This document shows, in pieces, positions 1 through 11,907 of a stretch of DNA of 64,000 bases (position 1 is the first letter of the stretch; each line of letters begins with the position of its first letter). Location of the stretch: the NCBI GenBank assembly GCA_002224055.1, contig AZLU01000012.1, forward strand, positions 310,001 to 374,000. The letters are read 5' to 3'. The DNA is from Pezizomycotina sp. ARF18 (Eukaryota; Ascomycota). The position numbers and the translations under genes were made by a program. Under the pieces are notes generated by a model. That model made no database searches. It saw only the letters and a program-made list of their open reading frames with translations, and had not been told where the DNA came from.

Positions 1-273
1 ATGATCAATGGAGGCGTGCGGAGCTTGAGGAGACGAGATCTAAAGAGCGAAATGTCATCTGATATGACTCTTCGACCTACAACTGGAGGGCAGCGTCTTT
101 CTTTTCCTGAATTTGAAGCCGTGGCTTACTTATGGGGCAAAGGGAAAGAGGCAGATCAACAGAACACAAAGTCACCAAAACTGAAGTATACTGTCATGAC
201 GATCTACCGTGCACTTTGTGTAAATTTTAACTGGGTGCACACGACCAAGCATCAAAGAAATGAGGTTATTTGA
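1..273 (+). CDS. Hypothetical ORF at left edge
   Basis: A 90-codon open frame begins with an ATG at the first base and could be the 3' part of a gene lying outside the window. The product is basic and has no signal peptide, membrane segment or motif that I recognise. No homology to other genes in the window was seen. It may be chance. Confidence 0.15.
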   Translation: MINGGVRSLRRRDLKSEMSSDMTLRPTTGGQRLSFPEFEAVAYLWGKGKEADQQNTKSPKLKYTVMTIYRALCVNFNWVHTTKHQRNEVI

Positions 274-541
274 AGGACAATTACACATATATATAACATG
301 CCTTATAATCCTACTAGTAGGAAATGAAATGGAAACAAAGAATCAAAGTAGGGAAAATGACATAGTAAGGCCAAAGAAGAAACAGCAAGGGAACCGAAAC
401 CAGATAAAAGCAAATTATAAAAAGTATCTCGGCTAAAGAGTGAGCTGTTCAGCTACATACATCGCTATGGTGGAGCGCTGGCTTGCGCACTACCACCGCC
501 CTTCGTAAAGGGCACATATTTGAATGGTGGAATCATGCCGG

Positions 542-1863
542 TTATCTCCAACCACAGGAGCAAAGCTCCGAGCACCGGAGATCAGCTTGACGTCGCACAG
601 CCCAATCTGGAATCTCGCCTACATCCTGTTTCCCTTCGATTCCATCCGCCGCAGCCCATGTCTTATACCAATCCGCGGACAAAATCGCATCGCGCTCCGC
701 CGCGATAAGGAGGAACAGCGGCGAACTCTTTGCATCCTCGCTTTTCGCACAATTTTCCATCGGCATATGGGGGCTGGGTTGAGTCACACACTTGCACTCC
801 TTGCTGCATGCCACCGCCAGGCTGTGGTCCTTCGCTGTTTTGTCTCTTGTCGCGGGGCAAATCCTTTTCGTCTTTTCGGCTCTCGGACACTGGCAGCCGC
901 CCCCTTTCGCCTTATCTTTTTCTACGCAGAGCTCTCTTTCCTTTCTGCGCTTTTTAGTACCCTTTTCGCCCTTTGAACCACATTTATTGGGCAAATCGCA
1001 TTAGGGTAGAACCGGCATTCGCAATTCTCTTGGCATTTCCCCCCTATATCATTGTTGTGGCAGATGGGTCTCCAACGGAGGTCGTCGTACCGGGTGTTAT
1101 CTGGGCCCACTAGCCAAGTAATCTCCATGTCCTCGTATTTAGGTTTCGAAGCTGGCGGTAGGGGCTCCGGGGAGCTCGGGGCTTTGCGTTTCTCGCCGTG
1201 GAGCGACGGCGGTGTTTGCAGGCTCGATGGAGATTGCGGATTCTGTTGATGCTGTCTCCCAGGGTTTGATGTTCCTGTTCCGGACTTGATGTGCGGGAGT
1301 TCCGTGCCAGGATCTTGGTGTTCGGGGTTTGGTGTGCACGAGCTTGATGCCCGGATTTTGTTGTGCGGATCTTTGGTGCGTGGGCTCTGGTGCCCCGGTG
1401 TCTGGTGTCCAGAACCTGGGCATTCCTGGCGATTGTGGAGAATCCCCTAGGGTAGTGAAGAATGCAAAGGGGTCTTCATGTTGTTGGGGTCTGGCTTGAA
1501 GAACCATGGGGTGATGATGGCCTTTGCGGTGAAGAAGCCGGCTACCGATATACGCCGCATTTAGTCTAGCTAGTGCTCTCAACGCGGCGGGGTCATGTTC
1601 GGCAGGCGCAGGGTAGTAAGCGGGCGCTGGTTGGGCGGGGCCGGGGGAAGGAGATCCGGCGATTGAGATCCGGGCGACTGAGATACAGGCGAATGAGGAC
1701 CGACGGGATTTGGATTCAGGGACCTGTGAGCGGAGGGATGGTACATTCGCCTGGCTAAACGATCGTTACCGTATCCTCTGGAACCCAGGTCGACGCTAGT
1801 AGAAGGTGCAGCTTGCGCTACGCTTAGGAGGAGACTGATAGATGTAAGGGGGAAATAGAGCAT
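542..1863 (-). CDS. Secreted Pro/His-rich Cys-rich family, copy 1
   Basis: The start at 1863 gives a clear signal peptide (MLYFPLTSISLLLSVAQAA) followed by the family sequence 'NDRLARR'. Next come Pro/Ser/His-rich spacers, a fragment reading 'LRALARLNAAYIGS' that is C-terminal in copies 2 and 3 but internal here, a linker with 'GEKRKAPSS', and a Cys cluster 'RPICHNNDIGGKCQENCEC' followed by further CxC and CxxxCxC groups. The product would be exported; its function is unknown, and a cell-wall, adhesion or effector-like role is only a guess. The frame is not continuous; about three frame changes separate the parts. The upstream segment at 2253-2400 is shared with copy 2. No database family is recognised. 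Confidence 0.55.
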
Positions 1864-1958
1864 ATTTTCCGTTCCGATAAACCGAGATCCGAACTTAACG
1901 TCACCTTGAAAGGTATTTATGACCGGGAATGGTAATAGGGGATATGGAGAGGCTTATG

Positions 1959-2013
1959 AGATGGGTACGAAGGAGATGGGTACGAAGGAGATGGGTACGA
2001 AGAAGATGGGCAG
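1959..2013. repeat. 15-bp minisatellite
   Basis: Three to four tandem copies of a 15-bp unit related to ATGGGTACGAAGGAG lie in the region upstream of secreted-protein copy 1. Read on the minus strand it would encode a Leu-Leu-Arg-Thr-His repeat, but no supporting gene was found there. Confidence 0.8.
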
Positions 2014-2252
2014 AAGGTAGTTGGGAGATTGCTGAGGAACCAAAAAAGAGAAGATTTCCAGTACTACTTGAGCAGGAAGAAACCCTTAGATGTTCTGTGC
2101 AGTGGATGTATCGGTAGGATTTTGAGGGCCCTTGAACTTTCATGGACTCGAGAAAGGGAATCTTAGAGTTATAGTCATTGATTTGGCGAGGAATCTGTCT
2201 CTAGACTATAGGCTTTAAACGAGGCGTCTGCCTAATAGTATATTAATAACAC

Positions 2253-2400
2253 TGCCCTTCCTGCTAGCCTTCCTAGCTTTGCATTGATATAAAGAAAGGC
2301 GAAGCTTGCCTAATATCAACACTAAAACATCTACAACGATGCTTTAGCTAAGCCCGCTCTTTTGTTCGTGAACAAATGCGACTCTGGTCGTATTGCCGAA
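2253..2400. repeat. Upstream segment shared by copies 1 and 2
   Basis: This stretch, including 'AAAGGCGAAGCTTGCCTAA' and a downstream 'CTAAGCCC', recurs at about 4755-4850. Each lies roughly 400-500 bp upstream of a secreted-protein copy. The tandem duplication unit therefore includes promoter-distal DNA as well as the gene. The rest of 1864-3246 holds no gene that I can support. Confidence 0.65.
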
Positions 2401-2899
2401 AAACCAACTTCATGCAGAGGATTAGAGGGGTTTTGTTTTCCTTAGCGTAGCAAGCCATTGTTATCAATACAAGCTAGCGGTTAAACCGTTCTCGCTGAGA
2501 TAAATATAATCCAAGAACTTAGGCATAGCGTGCGCCATTCACAAACCCGTTTTAATTTCTGAACAGCATACCGGTCCTGGATTCGTTCTGGTATAATAAC
2601 GAAGTAGTCGGTGTCACGAATTGAATCCAGACTCGGTCTGTGATGAGTATCCTCTCACTCCCTTTCTACTGTAGAATTACATAACATAGTGAAAATTTCT
2701 GAGGTATGATTATTTGCTCCATTCGTTCCATGTAGTTCGTGCTTGTTTACAGTATAATACGATACATAAGGTGACGAGGATCAGTCATCGAAGCTATCAC
2801 AGATGAGTACGCCTGAGGCAATCATTTTATTTAGGCCTCGAAAAAGAAAAAAAGCGGTAGATGTTGCTATAGCTCACATGTGTTCAACGGAGGCTTTGC

Positions 2900-3160
2900 C
2901 TTCAAGGCTAACCGTGATCGTTATATATAAACTTGAACTACTTACTTACATATAGTTACTTACATACAGAAACCATGATGTGTCTAAGCAAAAAAGGCCA
3001 GGGGAAAGAATAGCAATGAAACGAGAATAAACACATGAAAGAAAAGTGGGAAAATACAAAAAAGGAATTCGAGATAATACTATCGTATGCCGACAGGAAG
3101 GATAAAACAGACAAGAGGAAAGGAAACCATTCAGATATCCCATATAGCTCCAAATCAATC
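2900..3160 (-). repeat. Downstream flank duplicated inverted at 49.4-49.7 kb
   Basis: Read on the minus strand, this segment contains 'GGGATATCTGAATGG', 'CGGCATACGATA' and, further on, 'CGGTTAGCCTT'. The same landmarks appear in the same order on the plus strand between about 49415 and 49690, next to secreted-protein copy 4. It is not obviously coding. It marks one arm of an inverted segmental duplication about 46 kb apart. Confidence 0.7.
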
Positions 3161-3246
3161 TAATCAGTACATGTAACACCATGTGTATCGTATCGATATA
3201 AAGTAACAAAGCTCCGTCTGAGAAAACCGTGGCTTCTTTGGTTGAG

Positions 3247-4421
3247 TTATGGTGAAGAGCGCGGGCTGCCGATATACGCTGCTTCGAGTCTTGCTAGTGC
3301 CCTCAGCGCTCCGGGATCATCTTCGGCAGTAAGGTGAGCAGTGGGACGATAGACGGGTGAAGGAGGAAGAGACTCAGGGTAAGCTGGCGCGGGATTGGCA
3401 GACGCAGGGCTACCAGGCTTTCCAGTGGTTTTCTCTGATGACCACTTCCAGTCGCAGCGGCAAAGCCCATGCACTTTTCATCAGCCAGCTGCCTTATAAC
3501 CTGATCCTCGGCCTCTGTCAAAAAATCCATGGGATTGTTTCGATAAGGGGGTACAGCGGCGAAGCTGTCGCGCCGTTGGGCATACAATTTTCCACCTTTT
3601 TACTAGTAGACCTTTTACACCCGCAATTATCGCGACACGGCTTTGCAAAATTGTGCTCCTTCTTATCCTTGTTTTCTTCCGTTGCCAGCGGGCAATTTTT
3701 TTCGTCTTTTCGATCCGTGACACCAGCAACCACCCCGAGCGTCTCGTCTTCTTTCCTGCACGTCTTGTTGGCCTTTGCTTTCTCATGATTATGGCCGTGA
3801 GTAAGGCAGTTAGAAGGCTGTACTGTTTCACTGAGGCAATCGCAAGTGCGTGCGCAATGCTTTCCTATCTCATTATTGTAGCATATAGGCCTCAAATAGC
3901 GACGCTTATACTTTCCACCGTTTTGTTTCCAAATCTGAGGGGTGCTGTCGTCGTTGGTTTCGGCTTTGAAGTCGACGGTTGGCTTTCGGAGGGCTCGAAG
4001 CTTTACGTTTCTCGCCTTTCGGAGCTAAGGGTCGTAGAGGCCGCCGGCCTGAGGAGGTTGAGGGTTTTCTGGATGCTGTCCCTCGTGAGTTTGGTGTACG
4101 GAAATCTGGTGCCCAGGGTTTTGGTGCCCAGGTTTTACCTGGTTTTGATGTCCAACGCTTTGGTGTTGAGACCCCGTGTACCTCCCGATTGCCCTGCGAG
4201 GGTATTGAATAATCCCACGGAGTCCTCCGACACCCGGAAGATTGACCAGAAGGGTTACCTCCAGCATTCTGATGTGAGGGCTCCTGACCGGAGGATGATG
4301 GGTTCGTCTCGCTAAGCGATCGTTACGATATCCTCTGGAGCCTAGGTTGACGCCGGTAGGAGGTACAGCTTGCGCTACAATTAGGAAAGCCCGATAGAAA
4401 CAACGGGGTAAGATATAGCAT
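3247..4421 (-). CDS. Secreted Pro/His-rich Cys-rich family, copy 2
   Basis: A paralogue of copies 1 and 3. It has a hydrophobic N-terminus with remnants 'VAQAVPPTGVNLGSRGY' and 'NDRLARR', a Gly-His-Gln-rich spacer, a basic linker, then a Cys cluster 'RPICYNNEIGKHCARTCDC'. A second cluster carries 'NCPLATEEN' and 'CRDNCGC'. The C-terminus is 'EDDPGALRALARLEAAYIGS'. Domain order (signal, spacer, Cys clusters, ALRALARLEAAYIGS tail) is probably ancestral because copy 3 agrees. The frame is interrupted a few times, one of them within the signal peptide. Role and partners are unknown. Confidence 0.5.
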
Positions 4422-4949
4422 ATTTTCTTTCAAGTAAGTCGAGATTAATGGTTTCGTTCTGTTAGGGAATCGAGAGTAGAGGATAAATGGCGGCTTAGAA
4501 AAAGGGTAGAAGGTGGTAGGGATGAAGATGACCGAACAAGGTATTGAACCCTTGAGCGAGAAGAGCGCCTGAAGTTTCTGTTGAGTGGATGTATCTGACT
4601 GATGACCTAACACTTTGAGTGCTTAACGTTATGAACCTGGAGGAGGGAATCTCTGGCTTATCATCCTTTATTGATATAGAATAAACCTCCGGGGTCAATG
4701 CATAAACGTGGTATCAGTGGACTAATATCTCAAGTATACCAAGACCACTGCCCTTTTTGATGTCCTTGCCGGTTTTGGGTTGCAATATGGAAAGGCGAAG
4801 CTTGCCTAACATCAAAGACTCCAACGCCTCTTCAACTAAGCCCACTTTGGGGGGTTTTTTTTAACCGGCTTGGAATTGCACACATCACAATGGCGTCTCT
4901 GGTTATACTCTCCGCCACAAATCACCAACTCTCGTTAAAAGGCTCACTC

Positions 4950-4970
4950 AAAAAAAAAAAAAAAAAAAAA
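4950..4970. repeat. A21 homopolymer
   Basis: A run of 21 A in non-coding DNA between secreted-protein copies 2 and 3. The interval 4422-5340 otherwise shows only the duplicated upstream segment (about 4755-4850) and no gene. Confidence 0.9.
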
Positions 4971-5340
4971 GTTGAAGGGGGGTTTGTTTCCACGAGCTTA
5001 GCTAGTCGTAGCGCTGGCCAACACTGCTATGTAATATAGCGAAACAGTTATGCTGCTCTCGATGAAATAAAGCGAATGTAAGGGTTATATATACCTGTCT
5101 TCGGCGACTCCTACGCTTCTTATTTTAATACAGTATATATCCGTCCTAGTCATTTTTGGTCTGTTTATGGGGATCCTGTAGCTCTGTCCGTCGGATATAT
5201 ACTCCCTGAGATACTCCCCATTAGCTTCGATGACTCGGTTGGGACGGTGTTACGACTTTGGGATTAATACTGAATGGAATACAAATATGATAAGGCCATA
5301 GGCCTATTGGACAATTAGACAGTCTTAGAAGTAACTAATT

Positions 5341-5520
5341 GTGCTTGACAACAGATACGCTTGGCTGACATCGCTGAGTGCGAGCGGTTGCGTGATAAAA
5401 AACTGTCAAGGAGAGGCGCTGATCCAGACGCAAATGCTTATCGAATCGGTCCACTGCGGATCGGTGAAGGTTCTTCTAGATGGTGGAGCTGACCCTAACT
5501 ATCGGGGAAATACAAATGGT
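5341..5520 (+). pseudogene. Ankyrin-repeat scrap
   Basis: Two pieces typical of ankyrin repeats sit in adjacent frames: 'LSRRGADPDANA' and, about 25 codons later, 'VHCGSVKVLLDGGADPNYRG'. The GADPxxxxx pattern spaced by one repeat length is characteristic. Only about two repeats remain, with a frame change between them, so this is probably a relic of a larger ankyrin protein. There is no start codon or neighbouring domain. Confidence 0.5.
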
Positions 5521-5835
5521 ATCGTAGGGAGGGAAGGAACCAGGAGAAGAAAGGCTAAGCAGGCATAATCCCGAATATACCTGGGGAAGCCGACCCCTGG
5601 AAATCAATAATGTATGACGGCGAATTTCGAGTCGTCGAATTGGAAATTCAAAAGACGACGCCTGCAGAGATGAGCCCACGGTCTCATCTGAAGCAACCAT
5701 GATCATATGATAATGCAAATGCTCATACAACACGTCTACGTATAAAAGTACTGATGGATCCCAGATCCAATTATTTGATCCATTATTCTTTGAAGTTATA
5801 TAAAATGGCTAGAATTTAAGTAAATAAGTTATTTT

Positions 5836-5862
5836 AATAATAATAATAATAATAATAATAAA
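5836..5862. repeat. (AAT)n microsatellite in AT-rich DNA
   Basis: About nine AAT/TAA units lie within an AT-rich stretch (roughly 5790-5920). The interval 5570-6430 contains no gene that I can support; its right part, from about 6320, is similar to the downstream flank of copy 2. Confidence 0.85.
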
Positions 5863-6436
5863 TATTTTTTTATTGAATTTATAATTTTTTAACTTGGCTT
5901 AAATTTTTTTTCCCCCTTAAAGCTTAACAGCCATCATCCATCTACATATGTACCACCAACCAACCTTTTATTACCAAAAGATCTTGTAATTTGTTCAATA
6001 ATACCCAGAAATGTCAACAGAAGCCTTTCTTTGTTTTCTGTTATTTCTACTTAAGACAGAAGCGCAGCTTTTATTATATTATAATTAATACGTTAAAGTA
6101 TCATCTTTTAGCTTCTTTCCCTCCCTCCTTTTTTCTTCCCGTTAATGTATAAAAGTATGATATTTCAACCAGGAAAAAGGAGAGAAAAGGGAGAGAGATA
6201 GAGAGGAAGAGGCGGTGGACGGAAATATGAAAAAAGAGATGCATGAAATATGGAGGTAACCTCCCCAAGAAGCAGTTCCAGACCATGGTATATAATATGC
6301 TCCATCAAGAGTAAAACAAAGAACCCAACCCGATATCCATTATGCCCAAAATCCATCTAATCAGTACATGTAACCTCGAACTTTTCGGTACAAAAACCAA
6401 GACTCCGTCTGAGAAATCACGGGCTACTTTGGTAAG

Positions 6437-7139
6437 TTATGGTGAAAAGCTACCGATATACGGTGCATTTAGTCTTTCTAGTGCTTTCGATACTTCGGGA
6501 TCGTCTTCGCCAGGTGCAGGGTATGCAGGCACAGGCTGGGCGGGCGAATGAGGGGCGGGCGAATGCCATCCAGACGACTGGGTACCAGGCGATTGAGGTC
6601 CAGGCGATTGATGGCTACGGGAATGATGGCCAGGCGTAGAGTGAGAAGGTGAATGAGGGTCAGGAGAATGAGGGCCAGGAGAATGAGGGTCAGGTGCAGG
6701 ATGAGCCGGCGAATTAGGGTTCGGCGCAGAGTGAGCATGTGCAGGGTGTGCATGTTTACACCTGCAATTCTTTTGACATTCGCGTCCTATCTCAGTGTCG
6801 AAACATTTAGGCCTCCAATTATACTTTTTATTCCCATTGGTGCCCGTGTCCCAAATCTCGTCGTCGTCGTCGAGTTTAGCCTTCGAAGTTGGAGGTTGGG
6901 CCTCGGGGGGGGAAGCTCGGGGCTTTGCGTTTGTCGCCCTGAGCTAGTGGTGGTATTTGAGGGTTCGATCGCCCGGGAGGTTCAGCATCCGGATGTTGGG
7001 ATTCCGAAGCAGAGGAATCCTCTATTCGCCTCGCTAAACGATCGCTAAATTTTCTTTCGGAATACGGATCGAGGCCGATCGAAGGTGCAGCCCGCGCTAC
7101 ACTGAGGAGAAGATATAGAGTAAGGGTGGAATAGAGCAT
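6437..7139 (-). CDS. Secreted Pro/His-rich Cys-rich family, copy 3
   Basis: Signal peptide 'MLYSTLTLYLLLSVARAA', then 'DRLARR', a linker 'GDKRKAPS', an acidic DDDDE patch, one Cys cluster 'CFDTEIGRECQKNCRC', a long Pro-His-Ser-Pro repeat region (minisatellite 6536-6745) and the tail 'EVSKALERLNAPYIGS', ending at a TAA at 6437. It is shorter than copies 1 and 2 because the second Cys cluster is absent. There is one frame change between linker and acidic patch. It is likely exported, with the repeats resembling cell-wall spacers. Function unknown. Confidence 0.6.
6536..6745 (-). repeat. Coding minisatellite (Pro-His-Ser-Pro)
   Basis: Imperfect short tandem units around 'GGCGAATGAGGGCCAGG' (plus strand) encode 'SPGPHSPDPHSP'-like repeats in copy 3. 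Related units occur in copy 1 near 1640-1745. Such repeats change length easily, which would vary the spacer of the secreted protein. Confidence 0.75.
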
Positions 7140-7396
7140 ATTTCACGGGGCTTTAAAATAGGTAAGAGGAACCAGGGGAAAGGAAGGAGTAGCGGTAATC
7201 GGTTAAGGGAATTATTGTCGAAATTGATCAAGTGAACTGGGGACAAAAGTCAACTAGAGTTGCTAAGAATTATGAGAAATCAGTTGAGTAACCTAACCTA
7301 AGGCTGTCTGTCCTTTACTTTTCCATAAATCGACAGGTATCCGTGGGTTTATATAACACCTTCATCGACGCGACGGGAAAACTGCCCTCCAAAATT

Positions 7397-7899
7397 TCAG
7401 GATGTAGTAAAAGCTAGATAGACACTACCCACGCGTCCAGCCACCTTTTTACAATGCTTCCTACTATAGCCTTCACATTCGAAGTATTGAAAGGCGAGGT
7501 GGGAAATACTATGAACAGCATGACCGCGCCCTTCGACTAGGCTCAGCCCGCTGTATCCGGCGAAATAGGATTTCGATCCTCCATACCCGCCGATACCATG
7601 CGCCAACCATGTCAAGGGCTAGTTTGAAAGAATACCGATTTTTCACAGTCGTGCGTAACCAACAGATACGCTAGACTTCGCCGCTCCAAAATCAATTTTC
7701 TTAAAGTTAATATAAACTAAAAGTCCGGACTTTCGCCGGTGCAAAATATAATCTGCGCCGCCGACTTTAGGACCCCTGGTGGCTTAAGTTTCTGAGCGCT
7801 ACAATCAGGCAGAGAGGCAGGGACTGTTGCGTTAGCGCCGTTATGCGTAACGCGGTGGGCATCCGTAGCCTGTACTACCAGAAGCCAAGCGAGAACCAT
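7397..7899 (-). CDS. Small putative secreted protein
   Basis: The start at 7899 gives a short hydrophobic leader (MVLAWLLVVQATDA) and then an Asn/Cys-containing mature region. A second open segment, 7397-7615, encodes a Gly-rich sequence and 'YFECEGYSRKHCKKV' with paired Cys. I read these as two exons or one frame-broken gene; the junction between 7616 and 7716 is not resolved. No family is recognised. It lies divergently upstream of the flavodoxin-like gene. Confidence 0.35.
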
Positions 7900-8420
7900 A
7901 ATTCAACATAATATTTGAGATAACGCCCGTGATCATTTGAGTTCAAGTTTTAATGGTCATCGTCGGCTAGGTGTACGACCGTGATCTCATGCAGAGTTCA
8001 CTTTTTTCGTAGCTGAAATTCACTGTGTCACTGTGTGAAGTAGGCCTGAGCGATATAAGGCGGAAAATAACGCCATATATTATAAATTCACGAGCTTTGC
8101 CTGACTTTGCCGTGCCTATGTGGTTGTTATAAGCGTACGGTAGAGCGAGTGCTTTCTCGAAACACTATCACGCCACTCTCTACCAAACCTGTATTCCAGT
8201 CCTTTCGATAACTACCAATCGATATCATGAATTAACTATCATACGATAAAATATTATGATACTCGAACACTTGGATATAAAAGTCGTCTCCCTGTATAAC
8301 CTCATACACGCCACCTATCGAAACATTCCTATTCCCGGCAAAACATACATCATGAATACACTAAACCGTACAAGTACGAAGAAGCTATCACACTTGACGT
8401 TCACATCCACGTTGATCATC

Positions 8421-9060
8421 ATGGCATCACCACCTACAACCGTTACGGATCTTCCTCCTCCTACAACCACTGCCAATACCCCTCCTTCGACCACCACAAC
8501 CCTTCCTAACTCTCTCCCACGAGTAACATCCTAGTAACCTACGCCACCGAAACAAACACAACCCAATCCATCGCATCCTTCATCGTATCCCGCCTACAAC
8601 CCCTCCTGCCCTCCACAAGCATAACCTGCTCCCTGATTCCTCCAACCCCTCTATCTCCCAATACGACACCATAATAATCGGTTCCCCCCTGCACTCCGCA
8701 ACCTGGCTCCCCGCCGCATCCGACTTCCTCTCCACCAACACCCCCCCCTCCAATCCAAAAGCTCTACACCTTCAGCGTCGGCATCGGCGACGCCGCACGG
8801 CCTTTATGAGAAACTGGCTCCGCAACATGGAGGGTCAGAAGGTACAGGAGGAGATCGAAAAAGTGCTCGGTAGGAAAGTAGAGCATAAATTCTTCTCTGG
8901 CGTTATGAAGAAGGAGGGAGTGGACATGGTGGGTTTAGTGTTTGGTTGTGGGGTGTTTGGGGGGTAGGCTTGGCGATTTTAAGGACCTTGAGATGTGGGG
9001 CGGTGGACGGATCGAATTGCGGAGGAGATAAAGGGGGAGGTAGAGAGATGTAGGGAGTGA
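8421..9060 (+). CDS. Flavodoxin-like domain protein
   Basis: After a Pro/Thr-rich N-terminus the sequence reads 'NILVTYATETNTTQSIASF', the first strand and FMN phosphate loop of a flavodoxin fold. It continues with 'YDTIIIGSPLHSATWLP' and 'KLYTFSVGIG', the second and third strands, and ends with 'HKFFSGVMKKE' and 'GDFKDLEMW'. This order matches the Flavodoxin_5/HemG-like group found in fungi as stand-alone redox proteins; the partner and substrate are unknown. The parts lie in shifted frames (at least two one-base changes), so it is either decayed or mis-sequenced. The start at 8421 is the last ATG before the domain. Confidence 0.6.
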
Positions 9061-10155
9061 GGAGGGGGATGATGGGTTTGTGGTAGACGGATATACCGGC
9101 GGATGGAAACGATCATGATGGTAGGAACAACAACGAGAAGAAGATCTCCCTTTTATATTCAGAAATGGACGGGCGTCATTTGCTTGAGCAATTCCTCGTT
9201 ATTACGGATTGAGATATCCCATACGATATACTTCATGGAAAGAATAATGTCATATTTTTAGACTTCCTATTGTCATTGTAATGAAAAGTCTTGGGAAACC
9301 CTCGTATAAACCAGTAGAAAACAGAAACGATAATGAAAAGCCTGTGGACAAAAGCACCATTACAACAGTAATGAACATCGTGAGTAACAATATTGCGCGT
9401 GAATAGTAGTAGTGAAAAGCTATTTGATATTAGTAAAAAGTGAAACCTATAACCGATAACTATAAACATAACCCTAACCCATAACCATAAACATTAAAAA
9501 AAATAAAATAAAATAAAAATAAAAAATAAAAAAAAACAAGAGCATTATTACAGGAGCAGCCTCATAAGGTAGCTTATAATTTAACTTACTAAGTGATCGT
9601 TCCTCTGTTTTTTGCATCATGTTGATTTCCCTTTTTTCCTCCGGTTTGTTGCCTGTGATTTGATAATAATGTCCTCTTTTTCAGTACGCAGACCCTTCAT
9701 ACGAGTGTACACTCTTCATTAAAGAGATCCAGTCATACTATAATCCTCGTACTATACTTCTTCTATCTTTCCTTATTATCGTTCCGTTTTTACAATTTTC
9801 TCCGCCTATTCCCCAATGAACATCTCCCCTTCCTCCTCGCCCAAAACACAACGACTAACTTCTCATTCTCCTCCCCTTCTCCTTAATCTCCTGCTCCTCA
9901 ACCCTCCTAAAAACACTCCTCAACCCCTCATCATCCCCAACAACGACTACCTCCCCTTCGCCGCCAACGTAATCCCTACTCCACATATCTTTAACGTAGG
10001 CGATTACCTTACCGACTTGTAATCCCGCTTTACTTAGATTAAAAGTCTGCGCGATGTACGAGAGTAAAGTGTCGTAATTGACGATGTCGTTTAGACCCGG
10101 CGTGAGGACGAATTTAGTTTCGGATGGTTTGTGGATGAGAGGGTGGGAGGAGCAG
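9061..10155. other. Intergenic, AT-rich, no gene seen
   Basis: Contains an A-rich tract near 9495-9540 and a short 'AACCCTAACCC' string near 9467. No coding region, RNA gene or repeat family is recognised. Confidence 0.6.
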
Positions 10156-11874
10156 TTACTGTAGAAGAGCGTGAAGGAGATAGGGGGAGGGAGGGAGTGT
10201 GGGGGGGTTTGTAGTAGCCTTTTGGGTGTATTTTTTTCCGTTGGAGTCGTAGGCGGCGGCGTTATTAGAGTTTCTTTCGGCGTTGTTCAAGTTGTTGTTT
10301 CCGACGGGTTCGATTTTCTTGTCGCGATTGCTGGGGTGTTTAGCCTTGCCCTTGGAACCCTTCGAAGGAATGGTAAACTTAACACGCTCCGGCGGTGGCG
10401 GCGGCTGTTCCTCGGGCTCCGGCGTCGCGGGCGGCGGCGGGATGTGGACGGTCTCCGCGATGACGTTGTAGACCTTACTATTCTCCGGCATCTTCGGCTC
10501 GACGGGGACCGATTCCGCCGTGGTTTTAAACATGACGATTTCGTTGACTGCGGAGCGGGTTCGACGGGAGTACTCTCCGCGATGGTATTGAGGACTTTAG
10601 TACTAGCGGGATGATCGACGGGGACAATCGAAGCGGCAGTATCGTAGGCAAAATCCATCTTCTCGGGCTGCGGAGCGATGGGGCAGTGTCTGCGGCCGTA
10701 GTAAACGCAAATCCATTTTCTCGGCGACTGGAGCAGATTCCGCGACGATATTAACCGCGATATTTTCTCCGGTTCTGGAGCGACGGGAGTAACTTCTCCG
10801 ACGTTGATCATAACGACATCCTTCTTCTCCGGTCTAGGAGCGACGGGAATACACTCTGCAACCTTCGTGATAATAGTATCGCTCTTCGGTTCCGCGCGCG
10901 GGGTATACTCCATCGTAGTCTCCATAACGAAACCGAAAGTCTCCTTATTCCTATTCTCTTTCTCGACGAGACTCGGGGTAGACTTAACAGCGCGCCAGCG
11001 ACTATCCGAACACGGAGATTACATTACCGAGGACGAGGACCTTCCTAGGGCTCCCGTCAGAGGCAGAAGTGAGGATCTTACGCTTGTTGCCGTCCTTAAC
11101 GCTGTCCATCTTCCCGCCGGGAGTAGTAGTATCGATGTCCATTTTGTCGTCGTTCATCTCCATCATATCGAGCAATTTCTGCCTGTTGATTTCCTGCGCT
11201 TCCTGTTCGGCTTCGAGCTCGATGATGCTCTTCTTCCTGCCGTCGAGGACGCTCTGCGGGATGGTCTTGGGAACGCGGACGATCGAGAGGCCCGTTACCG
11301 TTTTCCTGTGGTTGACGGGTGGAGTGTCCTTCTGTTTATCTTTACTCATATCTTTGTCCTTATCCGGAGGAGGAGGTTCTCCGATCCTTCCTGTTCTCCT
11401 TCCCAGACGAACTCTTCTCTCCAGCCATCGAACCGCCAGTAACCAGCAGAACCTCCTTCCCACCGCTGTCCTTCTGCATCAACTACCCTCCCCATATTCG
11501 AACCCTTATCGCTCTTCTCCGACTCCAAATCAATATCTTGCACAGAATTCCTCCCGCTACTAACAGGAGTGATACTGTTTCCCCGTGCGAGGTGCTTCTT
11601 CGCAGCTCCCAGCAGACGATGGAAGAGGATGACGGAGTCGGAAGCGCCAAGGAAGGCTATCTGAGACCGCGGAGGTGGTCGTAGCGGAGGAAGTTTGATG
11701 GATCCAGGGGAGGAATTGCTTTGATGATGGGAGGTCTGTGTATTTTTGATGGCGATGTAGTAGTCCTAATGAACAATATTAATTTGATTGTGGATATTAT
11801 TAGTTAGATGTTTGTTGGTTTGTGAATTTTGGTGGGAGGGTTGAAGTGAAGGGTGGAATTTGTAGGTGCGAGAA

Positions 11875-11907
<33 letters not shown>

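Noticed and set aside
2946-3209. Hydrophobic open frame on the minus strand
   Set aside because: It falls in the duplicated downstream flank; its counterpart at 49.4-49.6 kb is similar as DNA, so the matching peptides reflect duplicated DNA rather than a gene.
9455-9480. Telomere-like AACCCTAACCC string
   Set aside because: Only about two units, with no longer degenerate array around it; chance is sufficient.
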